Part shown: positions 1 through 8,320 of the stretch, in pieces
Numbering within the stretch: position 1 is the stretch's first letter
Layout: each line of letters begins with the position of its first letter
Source of the DNA: Chlorobiaceae bacterium
GTDB lineage: Bacteria; Bacteroidota; Chlorobiia; Chlorobiales; Chlorobiaceae
DNA length: 36,660 nucleotides
NCBI GenBank assembly: GCA_013334925.1
Contig: JAAXWP010000001.1
Coordinates: forward strand, 144,419-181,078
Direction of reading: 5' to 3'
The notes under the pieces: model-generated
Databases searched by the model: none
What the model saw: only the letters and a program-made list of their open reading frames with translations
Told to the model about the DNA's origin: nothing
Position numbers and translations under genes: made by a program

Positions 1-451
1 TGAGGCAGCCTTTTCTGTTTACGGGCTTGCCGTGCCCGGATTCCGCCAATCACCGGCGGGAATAATTATATTTCGATGGACACCATCGCGTTTCGGTATT
101 CCCAATCGAAAACCGGTGAATATGGATGACATTTCCCCAGATTGGCTCGATGTTTCGGAAGAGAGAAGCTGTCTCAGAGGGGATTCACCTATGTGTTTTG
201 CATTTGTCCCTGAATGTCATCCTGATCCCGACTTGTCGGGAGAAGGATCCAGAATACTTGGGACTACTTTATAAGCGGTAGATATATATAGTCTTACGAG
301 CTGCTGATGGATTCTTCGCCCGACTGTGTCGGACTCAGAATGACAGAAAAAGTGAACGAACTGGCGTCAGCAAGCGGCTTTGTTGGTGCTTTTGAGGCAT
401 CCCCCTGCAAGATCGAACACGTCAAATGAACCCTGTATCGAGGCAAACAAA
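1..451. other. Gene-free stretch at the window edge
   Basis: No convincing gene is seen before position 452. Bases 162-406 are the repeat element described separately. Bases 1-161 hold only short open frames with no ribosome binding site and no recognisable protein. The first eight bases (TGAGGCAG) match the left tip of the element at 35623, but the match stops there. Confidence 0.6.
162..406. mobile_element. Degenerate MITE-like element (copy A)
   Basis: This non-coding segment aligns over almost its whole length with the element at 35623-35845. The best shared blocks are about 211-226 (TCCCTGAATGTCATCCTGA) and about 306-355 (from GATTCTTCGCCCGACTGTG to AGTGAACGAAC). Both ends match the terminal inverted repeats of the other copy only partly (about 15/22 on the left, 13/18 on the right), so this copy looks decayed. 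Inside it are two arms in opposite orientation, 215-250 and 309-345, which could fold together. It is longer than the other copy because its left arm carries a 16-bp palindromic core in place of 7 bp. It encodes no transposase. It ends about 45 bases before the GrpB gene. Confidence 0.7.
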
Positions 452-1081
452 ATGTGCTGCATGGAAACACACGAGGAGAAACTGGCGCGGGTGCTGAGGG
501 ACCGGGTCGAGATCGTCCCGTATGATCCTGCCTGGCCCTCGCTGTTCGAGGAAGAGCGGCAGCATCTGCTCGCATCTCTTCCCGCCGGACTGATCGTCAG
601 CATCGAACATTTCGGAAGCACCTCCGTACCGTCGCTTCCGTCAAAACCGGTGATCGACATGCTCGTCGAAGTTCGGGATCTGGAGGAGGCCCGAGCACAC
701 ATCGCTCCCGTGCTCGAAGCGCAGGGGTACGACTATTTCTGGCGGCCGACGCATGGCGACGACACGCCTCCATGGTACGCCTGGTTCATCAGGCGCGATG
801 CTGCCGGAACCAGAACGCACCATATCCACATGATCGGACCCGGTCCGCTCTTTGCCGGTCACCGGGATCGGCTGCTGTTTCGCGATTATCTGGTCATCCG
901 CCCCGATCTTGCCGCCGAATACGCAGCGCTCAAACAGTCGATCGCCAGCGCCATGACTGACCGGGTTGCCTATACCCGAGCGAAGGGTTCCTTTATCGAA
1001 CGGGTCACTGCGGAAGCGAAGCGATATTTCGAACAAGAGCAGGGTGACGATCAGCAACAGCAAACCACTGAATCCGTATGA
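452..1081 (+). CDS. GrpB (UPF0157) family protein
   Basis: A 209-residue protein of the GrpB/UPF0157 family, which has a nucleotidyltransferase-like fold and no firmly established reaction. The family signature is clear: VEIVPYDPAW near residues 19-28, then FGSTSVPSLPSKPVID at 54-69. That block holds the G-S motif (55-56) and acidic residues (D69, E73) typical of nucleotidyltransferase folds. I chose ATG 452 because GAGG at 440-443 lies 8 nt upstream; ATG 461 would be too far from it. An upstream TTG at 380 would start inside the repeat element. The stop overlaps the next start (ATGA, 1078-1081), so translation of the SDR gene is probably coupled. The partner substrate is unknown. Confidence 0.88.
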   Translation: MCCMETHEEKLARVLRDRVEIVPYDPAWPSLFEEERQHLLASLPAGLIVSIEHFGSTSVPSLPSKPVIDMLVEVRDLEEARAHIAPVLEAQGYDYFWRPTHGDDTPPWYAWFIRRDAAGTRTHHIHMIGPGPLFAGHRDRLLFRDYLVIRPDLAAEYAALKQSIASAMTDRVAYTRAKGSFIERVTAEAKRYFEQEQGDDQQQQTTESV

Positions 1082-1923
1082 GCGAATTCCGCAAAGGTAA
1101 GGTGGCCCTGGTGACTGGTGCCGCTTCGGGTATCGGGTATGCCCTCTCGAAGGAGCTGGCAGGGCGTGGGCTGCGGGTCTGGATGACCGATATCGACCGC
1201 GAGAAGGTGATTGCGGCGGCGGAGCGGCTTGGCCCGCTTGTGGCGGCTTCGTATCTGGACGTTCGCGACGCGACCGCGTTCAGGGCGTGTATCGAAATGG
1301 TCGAACGGGATGTGGGCGAACTCGACTTCCTGTTCAACAATGCGGGCGTGCTCGTATCGGGCGAGACGCATGAATTCGAGCAGAGCGATTTCGACCGGAT
1401 CATCGACGTCAATATCAGGGGCGTGGTCAACGGCACGCTGGCGGCCTATCCGAGCATGGTGCAACGGAGGCGCGGCCATATCGTGAACACGGCATCACTC
1501 GCGGGCCTTGCTCCTGCACCGTTGCTCGCCGCGTACGGCATGAGCAAGCATGCTGTGGTTGGCCTGACGCGAAGCCTGCGATTCGAAGCTGAGCGATACG
1601 GCGTCGGCGTGAGCGCGATCTGCCCGGCCGGAGTCGATACGCCGCTGCTTGATGAGGAGGTCCGCGGTTCGGACGGTTCGGGCCGTTCCATATGGCGCCC
1701 CGACGTCCGGCAATACCTCACGATGCTTGCCGGCAGGCCCTGTTCACCGGAGCAGGTCGCCAGAGAGGCCATCAGGGGTGTCGAAAACAATCTGCCGGTG
1801 ATCGTGGTCCCTGCACGGGCACGGTTGACGATGATGGTTTACCGGTTCGCTCCCGGACTGGTCGAGGCCATCGGCAGGCAGGTCATGTCTCAGCAGCTCC
1901 GGAGCCGGGAAACCGCATCCTGA
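1078..1923 (+). CDS. Short-chain dehydrogenase/reductase (classical SDR)
   Basis: A 281-residue NAD(P)-dependent oxidoreductase of the classical SDR family, expected in the cytosol. It shows the Rossmann motif TGAASGIG at 13-20, NNAG at 87-90 and the catalytic tetrad N112, S140, Y153, K157 (YGMSK). An aspartate at the end of the second strand (D38 in MTDID) suggests a preference for NAD over NADP. After the core, about 80 residues form a substrate-binding tail with a mildly hydrophobic end (about 240-265) that could touch the membrane. Its start overlaps the GrpB stop by four bases. The substrate cannot be told from sequence. Confidence 0.92.
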   Translation: MSEFRKGKVALVTGAASGIGYALSKELAGRGLRVWMTDIDREKVIAAAERLGPLVAASYLDVRDATAFRACIEMVERDVGELDFLFNNAGVLVSGETHEFEQSDFDRIIDVNIRGVVNGTLAAYPSMVQRRRGHIVNTASLAGLAPAPLLAAYGMSKHAVVGLTRSLRFEAERYGVGVSAICPAGVDTPLLDEEVRGSDGSGRSIWRPDVRQYLTMLAGRPCSPEQVAREAIRGVENNLPVIVVPARARLTMMVYRFAPGLVEAIGRQVMSQQLRSRETAS

Positions 1924-1977
1924 ACAGCATCGTATCTGACAGGCAATTCTTCTTTGTCTGTTCTGGAATGTTAACGA

Positions 1978-2005
1978 TTGTGTATATTTGCTGATATGGT
2001 AAAAT
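1978..2005 (+). promoter_or_regulatory. Candidate sigma-70-type promoter for the Met-rich protein
   Basis: TTGTGT (1978-1983) and TAAAAT (2000-2005) are 16 nt apart and sit about 45 bases before ATG 2052. A short perfect hairpin, GTTCCG-gtat-CGGAAC (2008-2023), follows at the expected start of the transcript. This is a pattern match only. Confidence 0.4.
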
Positions 2006-2051
2006 TGGTTCCGGTATCGGAACATGCTCATTAACACGAAACGGAGGCTTC

Positions 2052-2411
2052 ATGAAACGTTTGTTACTTGTCTTTGTCGGTCTTGTGGTTCTTGGCGGAT
2101 CTGTCAATGCGAAAACGAAGCAGAAAGATGAGCCGAAGCCGGCTCTGCCGATGCAGACCATGAACATGAACAGCGGCGCGATGGGGCCGATGTGTCCCAT
2201 GATGGATACGATGCCCGTGATGCTGCAGGTGATGAAGCTTCAGCAGAAACTCGATGAAGGTGTGTCCGGCTCCGAGAGGAAGGAGATCATCGCGGATAAA
2301 GCCAAATTGATTGCCGTGCTCGATTCGGCGACGGTAAGAATGCAGAGCACCCCGATGCCTTGCATGTCCATGCAGATGCCCTGCGCTCCTGCTCCGGCAA
2401 ATAAGAAATAG
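2052..2411 (+). CDS. Small exported methionine-rich protein
   Basis: A 119-residue protein with a standard signal peptide: KR, a hydrophobic core at 4-17, and a likely cut after SVNA near residue 20. The mature part carries 14 Met and 3 Cys, in two clusters: residues about 34-57 (MNMNSGAMGPMCPMMDTMPV) and about 100-112 (MPCMSMQMPC). A charged helical stretch lies between them (about 58-95). Met/Cys clusters of this kind in exported proteins often bind Cu(I) or other soft metals, so metal binding is a reasonable but unproven guess. GGAGG at 2043-2047 precedes the ATG. A perfect terminator follows at 2444-2485. I do not recognise a named family. Confidence 0.75.
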   Translation: MKRLLLVFVGLVVLGGSVNAKTKQKDEPKPALPMQTMNMNSGAMGPMCPMMDTMPVMLQVMKLQQKLDEGVSGSERKEIIADKAKLIAVLDSATVRMQSTPMPCMSMQMPCAPAPANKK

Positions 2412-2443
2412 TGTTTAATCAGGGGTCATCACCATGGGTGACT

Positions 2444-2485
2444 ATAAACGAGCAAAGCGGGCAAGTGCCCGCTTTGCTCGTTTAT
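2444..2485. terminator. Bidirectional hairpin terminator between convergent genes
   Basis: A perfect 20-bp stem (2444-2463 pairing with 2466-2485) closes a 2-nt gap. The stem runs from A/T-rich ends into a GC-rich core (AGCGGGCA). It sits between the plus-strand Met-rich gene and the minus-strand bchJ operon and can serve both. Confidence 0.88.
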
Positions 2486-2498
2486 GAGAACTCTCCCG

Positions 2499-3071
2499 TC
2501 AGAAGGTGCAGGCGTACTTGCAGACGATGGTGTTGCCCTCTTTGCGGATATCGGGTCTGATGGTGGTCTCCTTGTCGACCAGCTCCCTGAGTAGTGCCGA
2601 GAAGGTGCCGAGGTAAAAGTTGCCGACCACCGGATGCGTGGGGTAGGTGACTTTTACCGTGATGTTCGGATAAGGTTTCGACCCGTAGCCGAACTCGCCG
2701 CTGCCGGCGAAGGTCCAGGCGTTCTTGCTGATCGCAAAGAGGAATACCTTGAAGGCGAGGCCTGAGGGCAGCAGCTTGACGATTTTCTGGAACGGCCCGG
2801 GGATGCGGACCTTGAGCAGGTAGGCGGCTGTGCGTTCGCCTGAATCCCTCAGGATGCTTGCCGTTACCTTTTCTCCGATCTCCTGCTGGAGTGCGATGAC
2901 CAGTGCGTGGAATTTGGACTCTTCCACCATTTCGGTGGGCAGGTTGCCGATCCAGTGGCCCTGTCCGATTTTTCTCAGGATATCTTCGGCTTGTCGTTTC
3001 CCGAAAGCGGTTTCAAGGGATCCGACGGTCTGGATAATGGAGTTGGGGCCAATTCTGGATGGTGTGCTCAT
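2499..3071 (-). CDS. bchJ: BchJ-like V4R-domain protein (bacteriochlorophyll biosynthesis)
   Basis: A 190-residue protein that matches BchJ: RIGPNSIIQTV at 6-16, a helical middle, KNAWTFAGSG at 115-124, and a C-terminal V4R (4-vinyl reductase) domain ending in CKYACTF. BchJ was first proposed to reduce the 8-vinyl group of divinyl chlorophyllides. Later work in green sulfur bacteria assigned that activity mainly to BciA or BciB, leaving BchJ in an accessory, perhaps substrate-handling, role. It begins 22 bases after the stop of the lipoprotein gene upstream on the same strand, so the two probably share a transcript. No good ribosome binding site is visible. The two C-terminal cysteines are potential metal or thiol ligands. 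Confidence 0.85.
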   Translation of the reverse strand: MSTPSRIGPNSIIQTVGSLETAFGKRQAEDILRKIGQGHWIGNLPTEMVEESKFHALVIALQQEIGEKVTASILRDSGERTAAYLLKVRIPGPFQKIVKLLPSGLAFKVFLFAISKNAWTFAGSGEFGYGSKPYPNITVKVTYPTHPVVGNFYLGTFSALLRELVDKETTIRPDIRKEGNTIVCKYACTF

Positions 3072-3093
3072 TGAATGACTGGTGTTCTTGTTT

Positions 3094-4875
3094 TCAGCGT
3101 TTTCTGGGTTTCTTTTTTGCCGGTGGCATCGGTTTCACTGGTGCCGGCTGCTTGCCAGCTACGGGGAGCCTGAATGACGGTACCTGGGTGGTCCAACCCT
3201 GGCGGACATTCGCTTCGACGGCGATGAACGGGTCGGCAGGCCTGAACGGGTCGATCGATCCGGCATTCCATTCAGGGGTCTGAAGTGAAGCAGGTCCGGG
3301 AGCCGGGGCAAAAGCGAAAATGGTATAGTTGCCCGGAGGAAGTCCGGTGAACGAGTAGCTGAAAGCGCCTCCGGCCGATGGGCGGACGATGCGCCTGAAA
3401 ACCATGTTCGTACCAGATCTACGGGCTTCGATGACGGTGACCGCTCCCGAGGAGATCCCGGTACCGGTGATCTCGCCATACTGCGCGGAAATCGCCGCGC
3501 TGAATCGGGACACCACCAGGGTATCTTTGCCTTTTGATCCAAGAAGTGTGGTGACGAGTGAGGGGTGTACGGATACTTTGTAATCGGTACCGGATTCGAA
3601 GCCGGAGACCGGCCTGACTGTCCAGGTTCGGCTGTCGTATCTCGAAACGGTCACCGGCACCGTCTGTTCTCCTCCATTGCGGATGGCTTTCAGGTTGACG
3701 GCTCTCCTGATTGACGCCTCTTCGACTGGCAGGTTGCACTGCAGCTCGATGCAGGGGCCGGCATCCGGTCTGACCATGTCGAGCAGGGCATTGATGGCCT
3801 TGTCGGGCGGGAAGATGCTGATCGTAAGTGGTGGCCAGTTCGCCGGGCGCAAGCCTCCGAGGAAGGTCAGCTCCTCGGGAGTGGTTTTTGCTCCTTCGGT
3901 CTGGAATGCAATTGTGTACTGCGATTTCGGATTCATGACCCCGGTCTGCAACCTGAAGGTCTGTTCCTCTTCGGCGCGGGTCACACTGTAGTAGCCAGGC
4001 ACCGGAAGCGACGAGCCGGTCGAGAGGTCGCGGATGGAGATTGCCGAAAGGTTCAGGGTACGCGTCGGAACGGGACGGCTGAACTGGATTTCGATTTCAC
4101 TTGTGCTGACAGGTTTTGCCGAGCGGATAGAAACCGGGGTGGTATCTCCCGAAGCGAGGCGGAACGTCAAACCATGCTCCCCGGTGTGGACAGATGACAC
4201 GGCAGAGACGCCGAACTCCTCTTTGAGTCGGTCGAACCGGAGGTTTGAGTTCCGGTCATCGACAGCAACGAGACGGTAGTCGCCGGGGGCCAGGCTTTCG
4301 AAACTGAAATTTCCGTTTGCGTCAGTCTGTGTGGCGTAGTCGGGGGCTGCATTCAGCGAGTCGGCGGCAGACGCCTGCATCTGGCCCGTCGCATATGCCA
4401 TGACCGTGATGTTCGGTGCCGGTGCGAGCTTTCGAGTCCATACCCTTCCATCGAGCGTGCCTCGATCGATTACCGGGCCGGTTGAAAAGGGAAGCGACCA
4501 GCTTGAAGCAAGTTCGTTGCCAAAAAAGCCCTTCAGGGACCTTTTGAGCGTGATCGTGTAGGTTTTTGCCGGATCAAGTGGCGAAAGAAAACGGATCTCT
4601 GCCACCCTGCCATGCATGGTGATCTCGTAGTTTCTGACGACCGGAGAAAATATCAGAGCTTTTCTCACCGCCGGCGAGGTGACATACCGGTTGAACTCGA
4701 TACGGATCGTCCGGGTGGTGACATTGACCGAGCCGGGTTCCGGAGACGATGCGGTAACGGTGAGTGGTTCCTTATCCGGGGGGCCGCCCGTTGGTGGACG
4801 GTCGACGGCGCATGCGGTCGTAAAAAGCGAAATACAGAGAATAGCCAGAGTTTTCAGGCCGGGAAATCGTTTCAC
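3094..4875 (-). CDS. Lipoprotein with Ig-like (Big_5/SbsA) and carboxypeptidase-regulatory-like domains
   Basis: A 593-residue envelope lipoprotein. A signal peptide ends in a lipobox at LFTTAC, with lipidated Cys22. The next residues, VDRPPTGGPPDKEP, are typical of a family common in Bacteroidota and Chlorobi. Residues about 37-132 form an SbsA-type Ig-like domain. Residues about 138-230 look like a carboxypeptidase-regulatory or collagen-binding B-type fold (NGNFSFESLAPGDYRLVAVD). Further Ig-like segments follow, with a second B-type fold near 500-545 and a basic, proline-rich tail (KKKPRKR). The start is GTG, supported by GGGAG 7 nt upstream. It is first in an operon with bchJ. The function is structural or unknown. 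Confidence 0.85.
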   Translation of the reverse strand: MKRFPGLKTLAILCISLFTTACAVDRPPTGGPPDKEPLTVTASSPEPGSVNVTTRTIRIEFNRYVTSPAVRKALIFSPVVRNYEITMHGRVAEIRFLSPLDPAKTYTITLKRSLKGFFGNELASSWSLPFSTGPVIDRGTLDGRVWTRKLAPAPNITVMAYATGQMQASAADSLNAAPDYATQTDANGNFSFESLAPGDYRLVAVDDRNSNLRFDRLKEEFGVSAVSSVHTGEHGLTFRLASGDTTPVSIRSAKPVSTSEIEIQFSRPVPTRTLNLSAISIRDLSTGSSLPVPGYYSVTRAEEEQTFRLQTGVMNPKSQYTIAFQTEGAKTTPEELTFLGGLRPANWPPLTISIFPPDKAINALLDMVRPDAGPCIELQCNLPVEEASIRRAVNLKAIRNGGEQTVPVTVSRYDSRTWTVRPVSGFESGTDYKVSVHPSLVTTLLGSKGKDTLVVSRFSAAISAQYGEITGTGISSGAVTVIEARRSGTNMVFRRIVRPSAGGAFSYSFTGLPPGNYTIFAFAPAPGPASLQTPEWNAGSIDPFRPADPFIAVEANVRQGWTTQVPSFRLPVAGKQPAPVKPMPPAKKKPRKR

Positions 4876-5011
4876 GAATTGTCTCCCTTCGGTGAGTTGA
4901 AGGATAGGGTGCCCCTAAATTGTTTCTCAGCGTGAAAATTCTTAAATTAAAAACTGATGGTATTCTATGAAAGCCTTTTGTTGAAAAAAATATAGCTCCA
5001 CTGTGCAATAG

Positions 5012-6478
5012 ATGGCCAGAAGAAATTTTAAGGTTCTTTATGTCTCTGGCGAAGTTTCTCCTTTTATAAGGGTCAGTTCGCTGGCCGATTATATGGCGTC
5101 CTTTCCCCAGGCTCTTGAAGAAGAGGGCTTCGAGGCGCGGATCATGATGCCCAAATACGGCATCATCAACGACAGAAAGTTCCGACTGCACGACGTACTT
5201 CGCCTCTCTGACATAGAGGTTCGTCTGAAAGAGAAAAGCGACATGCTGCATGTGAAGGTTACGGCCCTTCCCTCCAGCAAGATTCAGACCTACTTTCTCT
5301 ACAACGAGAAATATTTCAAAAGGAACGGTCTCTTCTCCGACATACAGCTCGGAGGAGATCACAAGGCCAGCGCCGAAAAGCTGAGCTTCTTCAGCCTGGG
5401 TGTGATGGAAACGCTCGTTCGCCTTGGCTGGCAGCCCGACATTATCCACTGCCATGACTGGCATGCCGGTCTCGTGCCACTGCTGGTGAAGACCAGATAT
5501 GCCCAGCACGAGTTCTTCAGGAAGGTTAAGGTCGTCCAGACGATCCACAATGCCTATCGTCAGGGAATCTTCCAGGCCAAGGTTCTGCAGAAATATCTTC
5601 CCGACGAGGTTTTCGCAGGTCTTGAAGTGAAGGATGATGAGGTCAACCTGCTCGCCACCGGCGTGAAATATGCCGATCTGGTGACCACGACCTCGAAAAG
5701 TTATGCCCAGGATCTCACCCGTGATGGAAATTTCTCCTGGGGGCTCGATGAGTTGCTCAACGCACGTGGAACGAGCTTCCACGGTATTCGCAACGGCATC
5801 GACACCAGGCAGTGGAACCCGTCGACCGACAAGCTGATCAAGAAGCGCTACAGCGTCGAGCAGCCTGAAATCAAGCTCGAGGACAAGAAGGTGCTGCTTG
5901 AAGAGCTGGGACTGCCGTTCGAGGAGGAAAAACCGGTTGTCGGTGTGCTCGCCAACTTCAATACGATCCAGGGTGGCGAACTCCTTAAGGAGAGTCTTGC
6001 CCGGTTGCTCGAACTCGATATCCAGCTTGTGGTTTTCGGTTCCGGGGAGAAGGAGTATGAGCAGATTTTCAAGGATGCCGCCGAGGAGAATCCCGAAAAG
6101 TTGGCGCTCAGGACCGAGTTCACGGATGCCTTCTATCATCAGATGATGTCAGGTCTGGACATCCTGATTCTGCCCGCGCAGATCGAGGCTTGCGGTATGG
6201 CCCAGATGTTCGCCATGACCTACGGTACCGTTCCGGTGGCCTATGCCGGTGGCGGTATCGTCGAGACGATCGAGGAGATCGATGGCGAAAATGGAACCGG
6301 TTACGTGTTCCGTGACTACACTTCCGATTCCCTCATCGCAAAACTTTCCGAAGCGCTGGCCCTGTATGAGGACCGTGAGCGCTGGGGACGTCTCGTGCTT
6401 GAATGCATGGGCCGTGATTTTTCGTGGAAGAGCTCTGCCGAGGAGTACGGCGAGCTGTACCGGCAACTTCTCGGGTGA
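5012..6478 (+). CDS. glgA: Glycogen synthase-like glycosyltransferase (GT5), Chlorobi type
   Basis: A 488-residue GT5 protein, the usual length for glycogen synthase, which extends alpha-1,4-glucan from ADP-glucose. Fold motifs are kept: SGEVSPF at 12-18, HCHDWHAG at 146-153, RNGIDTRQWNP in the middle, and an acidic active-site loop IEACGMAQMFAM with E392. Several residues normally needed for ADP-glucose binding differ. KTGGL reads RVSSL (20-24), and the R-x4-K pair of the SRLTSQKG loop reads N315 and Q320 (ANFNTIQGG). I recall similar changes in annotated Chlorobium GlgA proteins, so this looks like a lineage trait. No strong ribosome binding site precedes ATG 5012. The gmhB-like gene follows after 5 bases. 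Confidence 0.85.
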   Translation: MARRNFKVLYVSGEVSPFIRVSSLADYMASFPQALEEEGFEARIMMPKYGIINDRKFRLHDVLRLSDIEVRLKEKSDMLHVKVTALPSSKIQTYFLYNEKYFKRNGLFSDIQLGGDHKASAEKLSFFSLGVMETLVRLGWQPDIIHCHDWHAGLVPLLVKTRYAQHEFFRKVKVVQTIHNAYRQGIFQAKVLQKYLPDEVFAGLEVKDDEVNLLATGVKYADLVTTTSKSYAQDLTRDGNFSWGLDELLNARGTSFHGIRNGIDTRQWNPSTDKLIKKRYSVEQPEIKLEDKKVLLEELGLPFEEEKPVVGVLANFNTIQGGELLKESLARLLELDIQLVVFGSGEKEYEQIFKDAAEENPEKLALRTEFTDAFYHQMMSGLDILILPAQIEACGMAQMFAMTYGTVPVAYAGGGIVETIEEIDGENGTGYVFRDYTSDSLIAKLSEALALYEDRERWGRLVLECMGRDFSWKSSAEEYGELYRQLLG

Positions 6479-6483
6479 GTGAG

Positions 6484-7080
6484 ATGGCTCGGAAAACCAG
6501 GGTGCTGTTTCTTGACCGCGACGGGACGATCAACCAGGATCTGGGGACCTATGTCAAATCCCGCGACGAGTTCGTCCTGATCGATCGTGCCGACGAGGCT
6601 ATCGCCGATGCGAGGGCGGCCGGGTTCATGATCGTGATCATCACCAATCAGGCCGGAATCGCGCGAGGCATCGTGACCCCCGAGCAGGTCGAGGACCTGA
6701 ATCGTTATCTCAACGAACTGCTTTCGGTGAAAGGCACGTTCTATGACCGCTGCTATTATTGCCCTTCCCATCCGGATTACCCGCATCCCGAGTACGACCG
6801 TTTCATCGAGTGCCGAAAACCTTCGCCACGCATGGTCGAGCAGGCGATCGAAGATTTCAGGAGTGAAGGGATCGAGGTCGACCGTTCGGGCTCTTTTTTC
6901 ATCGGTGACAAGCTGGTCGACGTCGAGTGCGGACTTCGTGCCGGATTGCGGACGATCCTGGTGCGCACCGGCCATAATGAGGAGGCGCTCTGCATCGAAC
7001 GGGGAGTCCTTCCTGAGCACGTAGCCGACGACCTCTACCAGGCCATAGCCGGCTATGTCCTGCCCTCGGTATCCCGCTGA
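6484..7080 (+). CDS. gmhB: HAD phosphatase, GmhB-like (heptose bisphosphate phosphatase family)
   Basis: A 198-residue HAD-superfamily phosphatase of the HisB-N/GmhB type. GmhB removes the 7-phosphate of D-glycero-manno-heptose 1,7-bisphosphate on the way to LPS core heptose. The catalytic motif is DRDGT (D11, D13), followed by ITNQAGIARG at 53-62, CRKPSPRM at 110-117 and GDKLVDVECG at 141-150. The usual zinc loop CPHHP...CxCRKP reads CPSHP (93-97) and I108-E-C110, so not all zinc ligands are present. I start at ATG 6484, five bases after glgA, because the frame upstream of it only reads glgA out of frame. It forms a short operon with glgA and hemW. Confidence 0.82.
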   Translation: MARKTRVLFLDRDGTINQDLGTYVKSRDEFVLIDRADEAIADARAAGFMIVIITNQAGIARGIVTPEQVEDLNRYLNELLSVKGTFYDRCYYCPSHPDYPHPEYDRFIECRKPSPRMVEQAIEDFRSEGIEVDRSGSFFIGDKLVDVECGLRAGLRTILVRTGHNEEALCIERGVLPEHVADDLYQAIAGYVLPSVSR

Positions 7081-7089
7081 GGGCGGTCG

Positions 7090-8217
7090 ATGTTTTCCCT
7101 TTACGTCCACATTCCCTTCTGCCGCGAACGCTGCCTCTATTGCGATTTTTTCCTGGTAAGCCGTCTTGATCATGTCGAACGCTTTTTCGATGCGCTTGCC
7201 GGAGAGACTCGCGCAAAAGCCCCGCTGTTTGCCGGTAAAGAGATAGGGGCTATCCATTTTGGCGGCGGCACGCCATCCCTTGTCCCGGTCTCCCTGATCT
7301 CGAACTGGCTGTCACAGGTGGCCGGCACCGCCAGCCTTGCGGAGGAGATCGAGATCACTCTCGAAGCGAATCCTGAAGACCTTTCGCAGGTGAAGTTCGA
7401 TGAACTCAGACAGGCGGGCGTGAACAGGCTCAGCATCGGCGTTCAGTCCTTCACCGGCAGGAAGTTGCGGGCGCTCGGAAGGGCGCATTCCGAGGTGGAT
7501 TCGTTCCGAACGGTCACCATGGCCATGGAGCGTTTCGGATCGGTGGCGATCGATCTCATGTGCGGTGCCGAGGGTGAGACGCTCGAGGAGTGGGAGGGCG
7601 ACCTGGCGCATGCCATCGGGCTGCGACCCCAGCATGTCTCGGTCTATATGCTGACGCTGGAGGAGAGGACGCGGCTCTGGCGTGAGGTTCGCCGGGGGGT
7701 TGTCGATCTGCCGGGGGAAGAGATCCAGGCAGCCATGTACCGGCAGGCGCAGGCCATGCTCACCGTCGCCGGATATCGCCAGTATGAGGTCTCAAATTAC
7801 GCCCTTGACGGGTATCATTCCCGGTATAACCTGTCGAGCTGGAAGCGCGAACCCTATCTCGGATTCGGACCGTCGGCGCACAGTTTCATGGTTTCAGGCG
7901 ATGAGGAGGTACGGTTTTCGAATGTCTGCAGTCTGACCAGATATCTTGCCGATCCTGCCGGTTCCGTCGATTTCCGTGAAGTGCTGAGTCCGGAGCAGCG
8001 TTTCGACGAAGAGGTGTTCCTTTCGCTTCGGATCAACCGGGGACTGCCGCTCTCCTTTCTGCGGAGTGGCCGCGAAGCGGGTGATGGAAATCTCGATGAG
8101 GCGCTTTCAGGTTTCGCTGAAAAGGGGTGGGTCAGGATCGAGGACGATATTCTGACGCTTACCGGGGAGGGGTTTCTGTTTGCCGATCTGATCGCCGCCG
8201 ATCTGATTCACGGTTGA
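7090..8217 (+). CDS. hemW: Radical SAM heme chaperone HemW (coproporphyrinogen oxidase-like)
   Basis: A 375-residue radical SAM protein. The cluster motif is C11-x3-C15-x2-C18 followed by DF, and the SAM-binding glycine motif GGGTPS is at 58-63. The short N-terminus that begins directly at YVHIPFC is characteristic of HemW rather than HemN, which has an N-terminal extension. HemW binds heme and delivers it to acceptor proteins; it is often mis-annotated as oxygen-independent coproporphyrinogen III oxidase. The C-terminal HemN_C domain (about 290-375) is complete. The start lies 9 bases after the gmhB-like gene. Confidence 0.9.
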   Translation: MFSLYVHIPFCRERCLYCDFFLVSRLDHVERFFDALAGETRAKAPLFAGKEIGAIHFGGGTPSLVPVSLISNWLSQVAGTASLAEEIEITLEANPEDLSQVKFDELRQAGVNRLSIGVQSFTGRKLRALGRAHSEVDSFRTVTMAMERFGSVAIDLMCGAEGETLEEWEGDLAHAIGLRPQHVSVYMLTLEERTRLWREVRRGVVDLPGEEIQAAMYRQAQAMLTVAGYRQYEVSNYALDGYHSRYNLSSWKREPYLGFGPSAHSFMVSGDEEVRFSNVCSLTRYLADPAGSVDFREVLSPEQRFDEEVFLSLRINRGLPLSFLRSGREAGDGNLDEALSGFAEKGWVRIEDDILTLTGEGFLFADLIAADLIHG

Positions 8218-8320
8218 GCTTTGCGCTCTTGTGTACAGCGGTTACCCTGTTGTCGGTGATGCGGAAATGAGCGTCCGGGCATCGGTCGGGAGCGATACCG
8301 ATTTTGCCGCGTTACTTTAA

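Noticed and set aside
4772-6139. 455-codon open frame on the minus strand, opposite glgA
   Set aside because: It lies fully antisense to a well-supported gene, has no ribosome binding site or recognisable domain, and is explained by codon bias in glgA keeping the opposite frame open.
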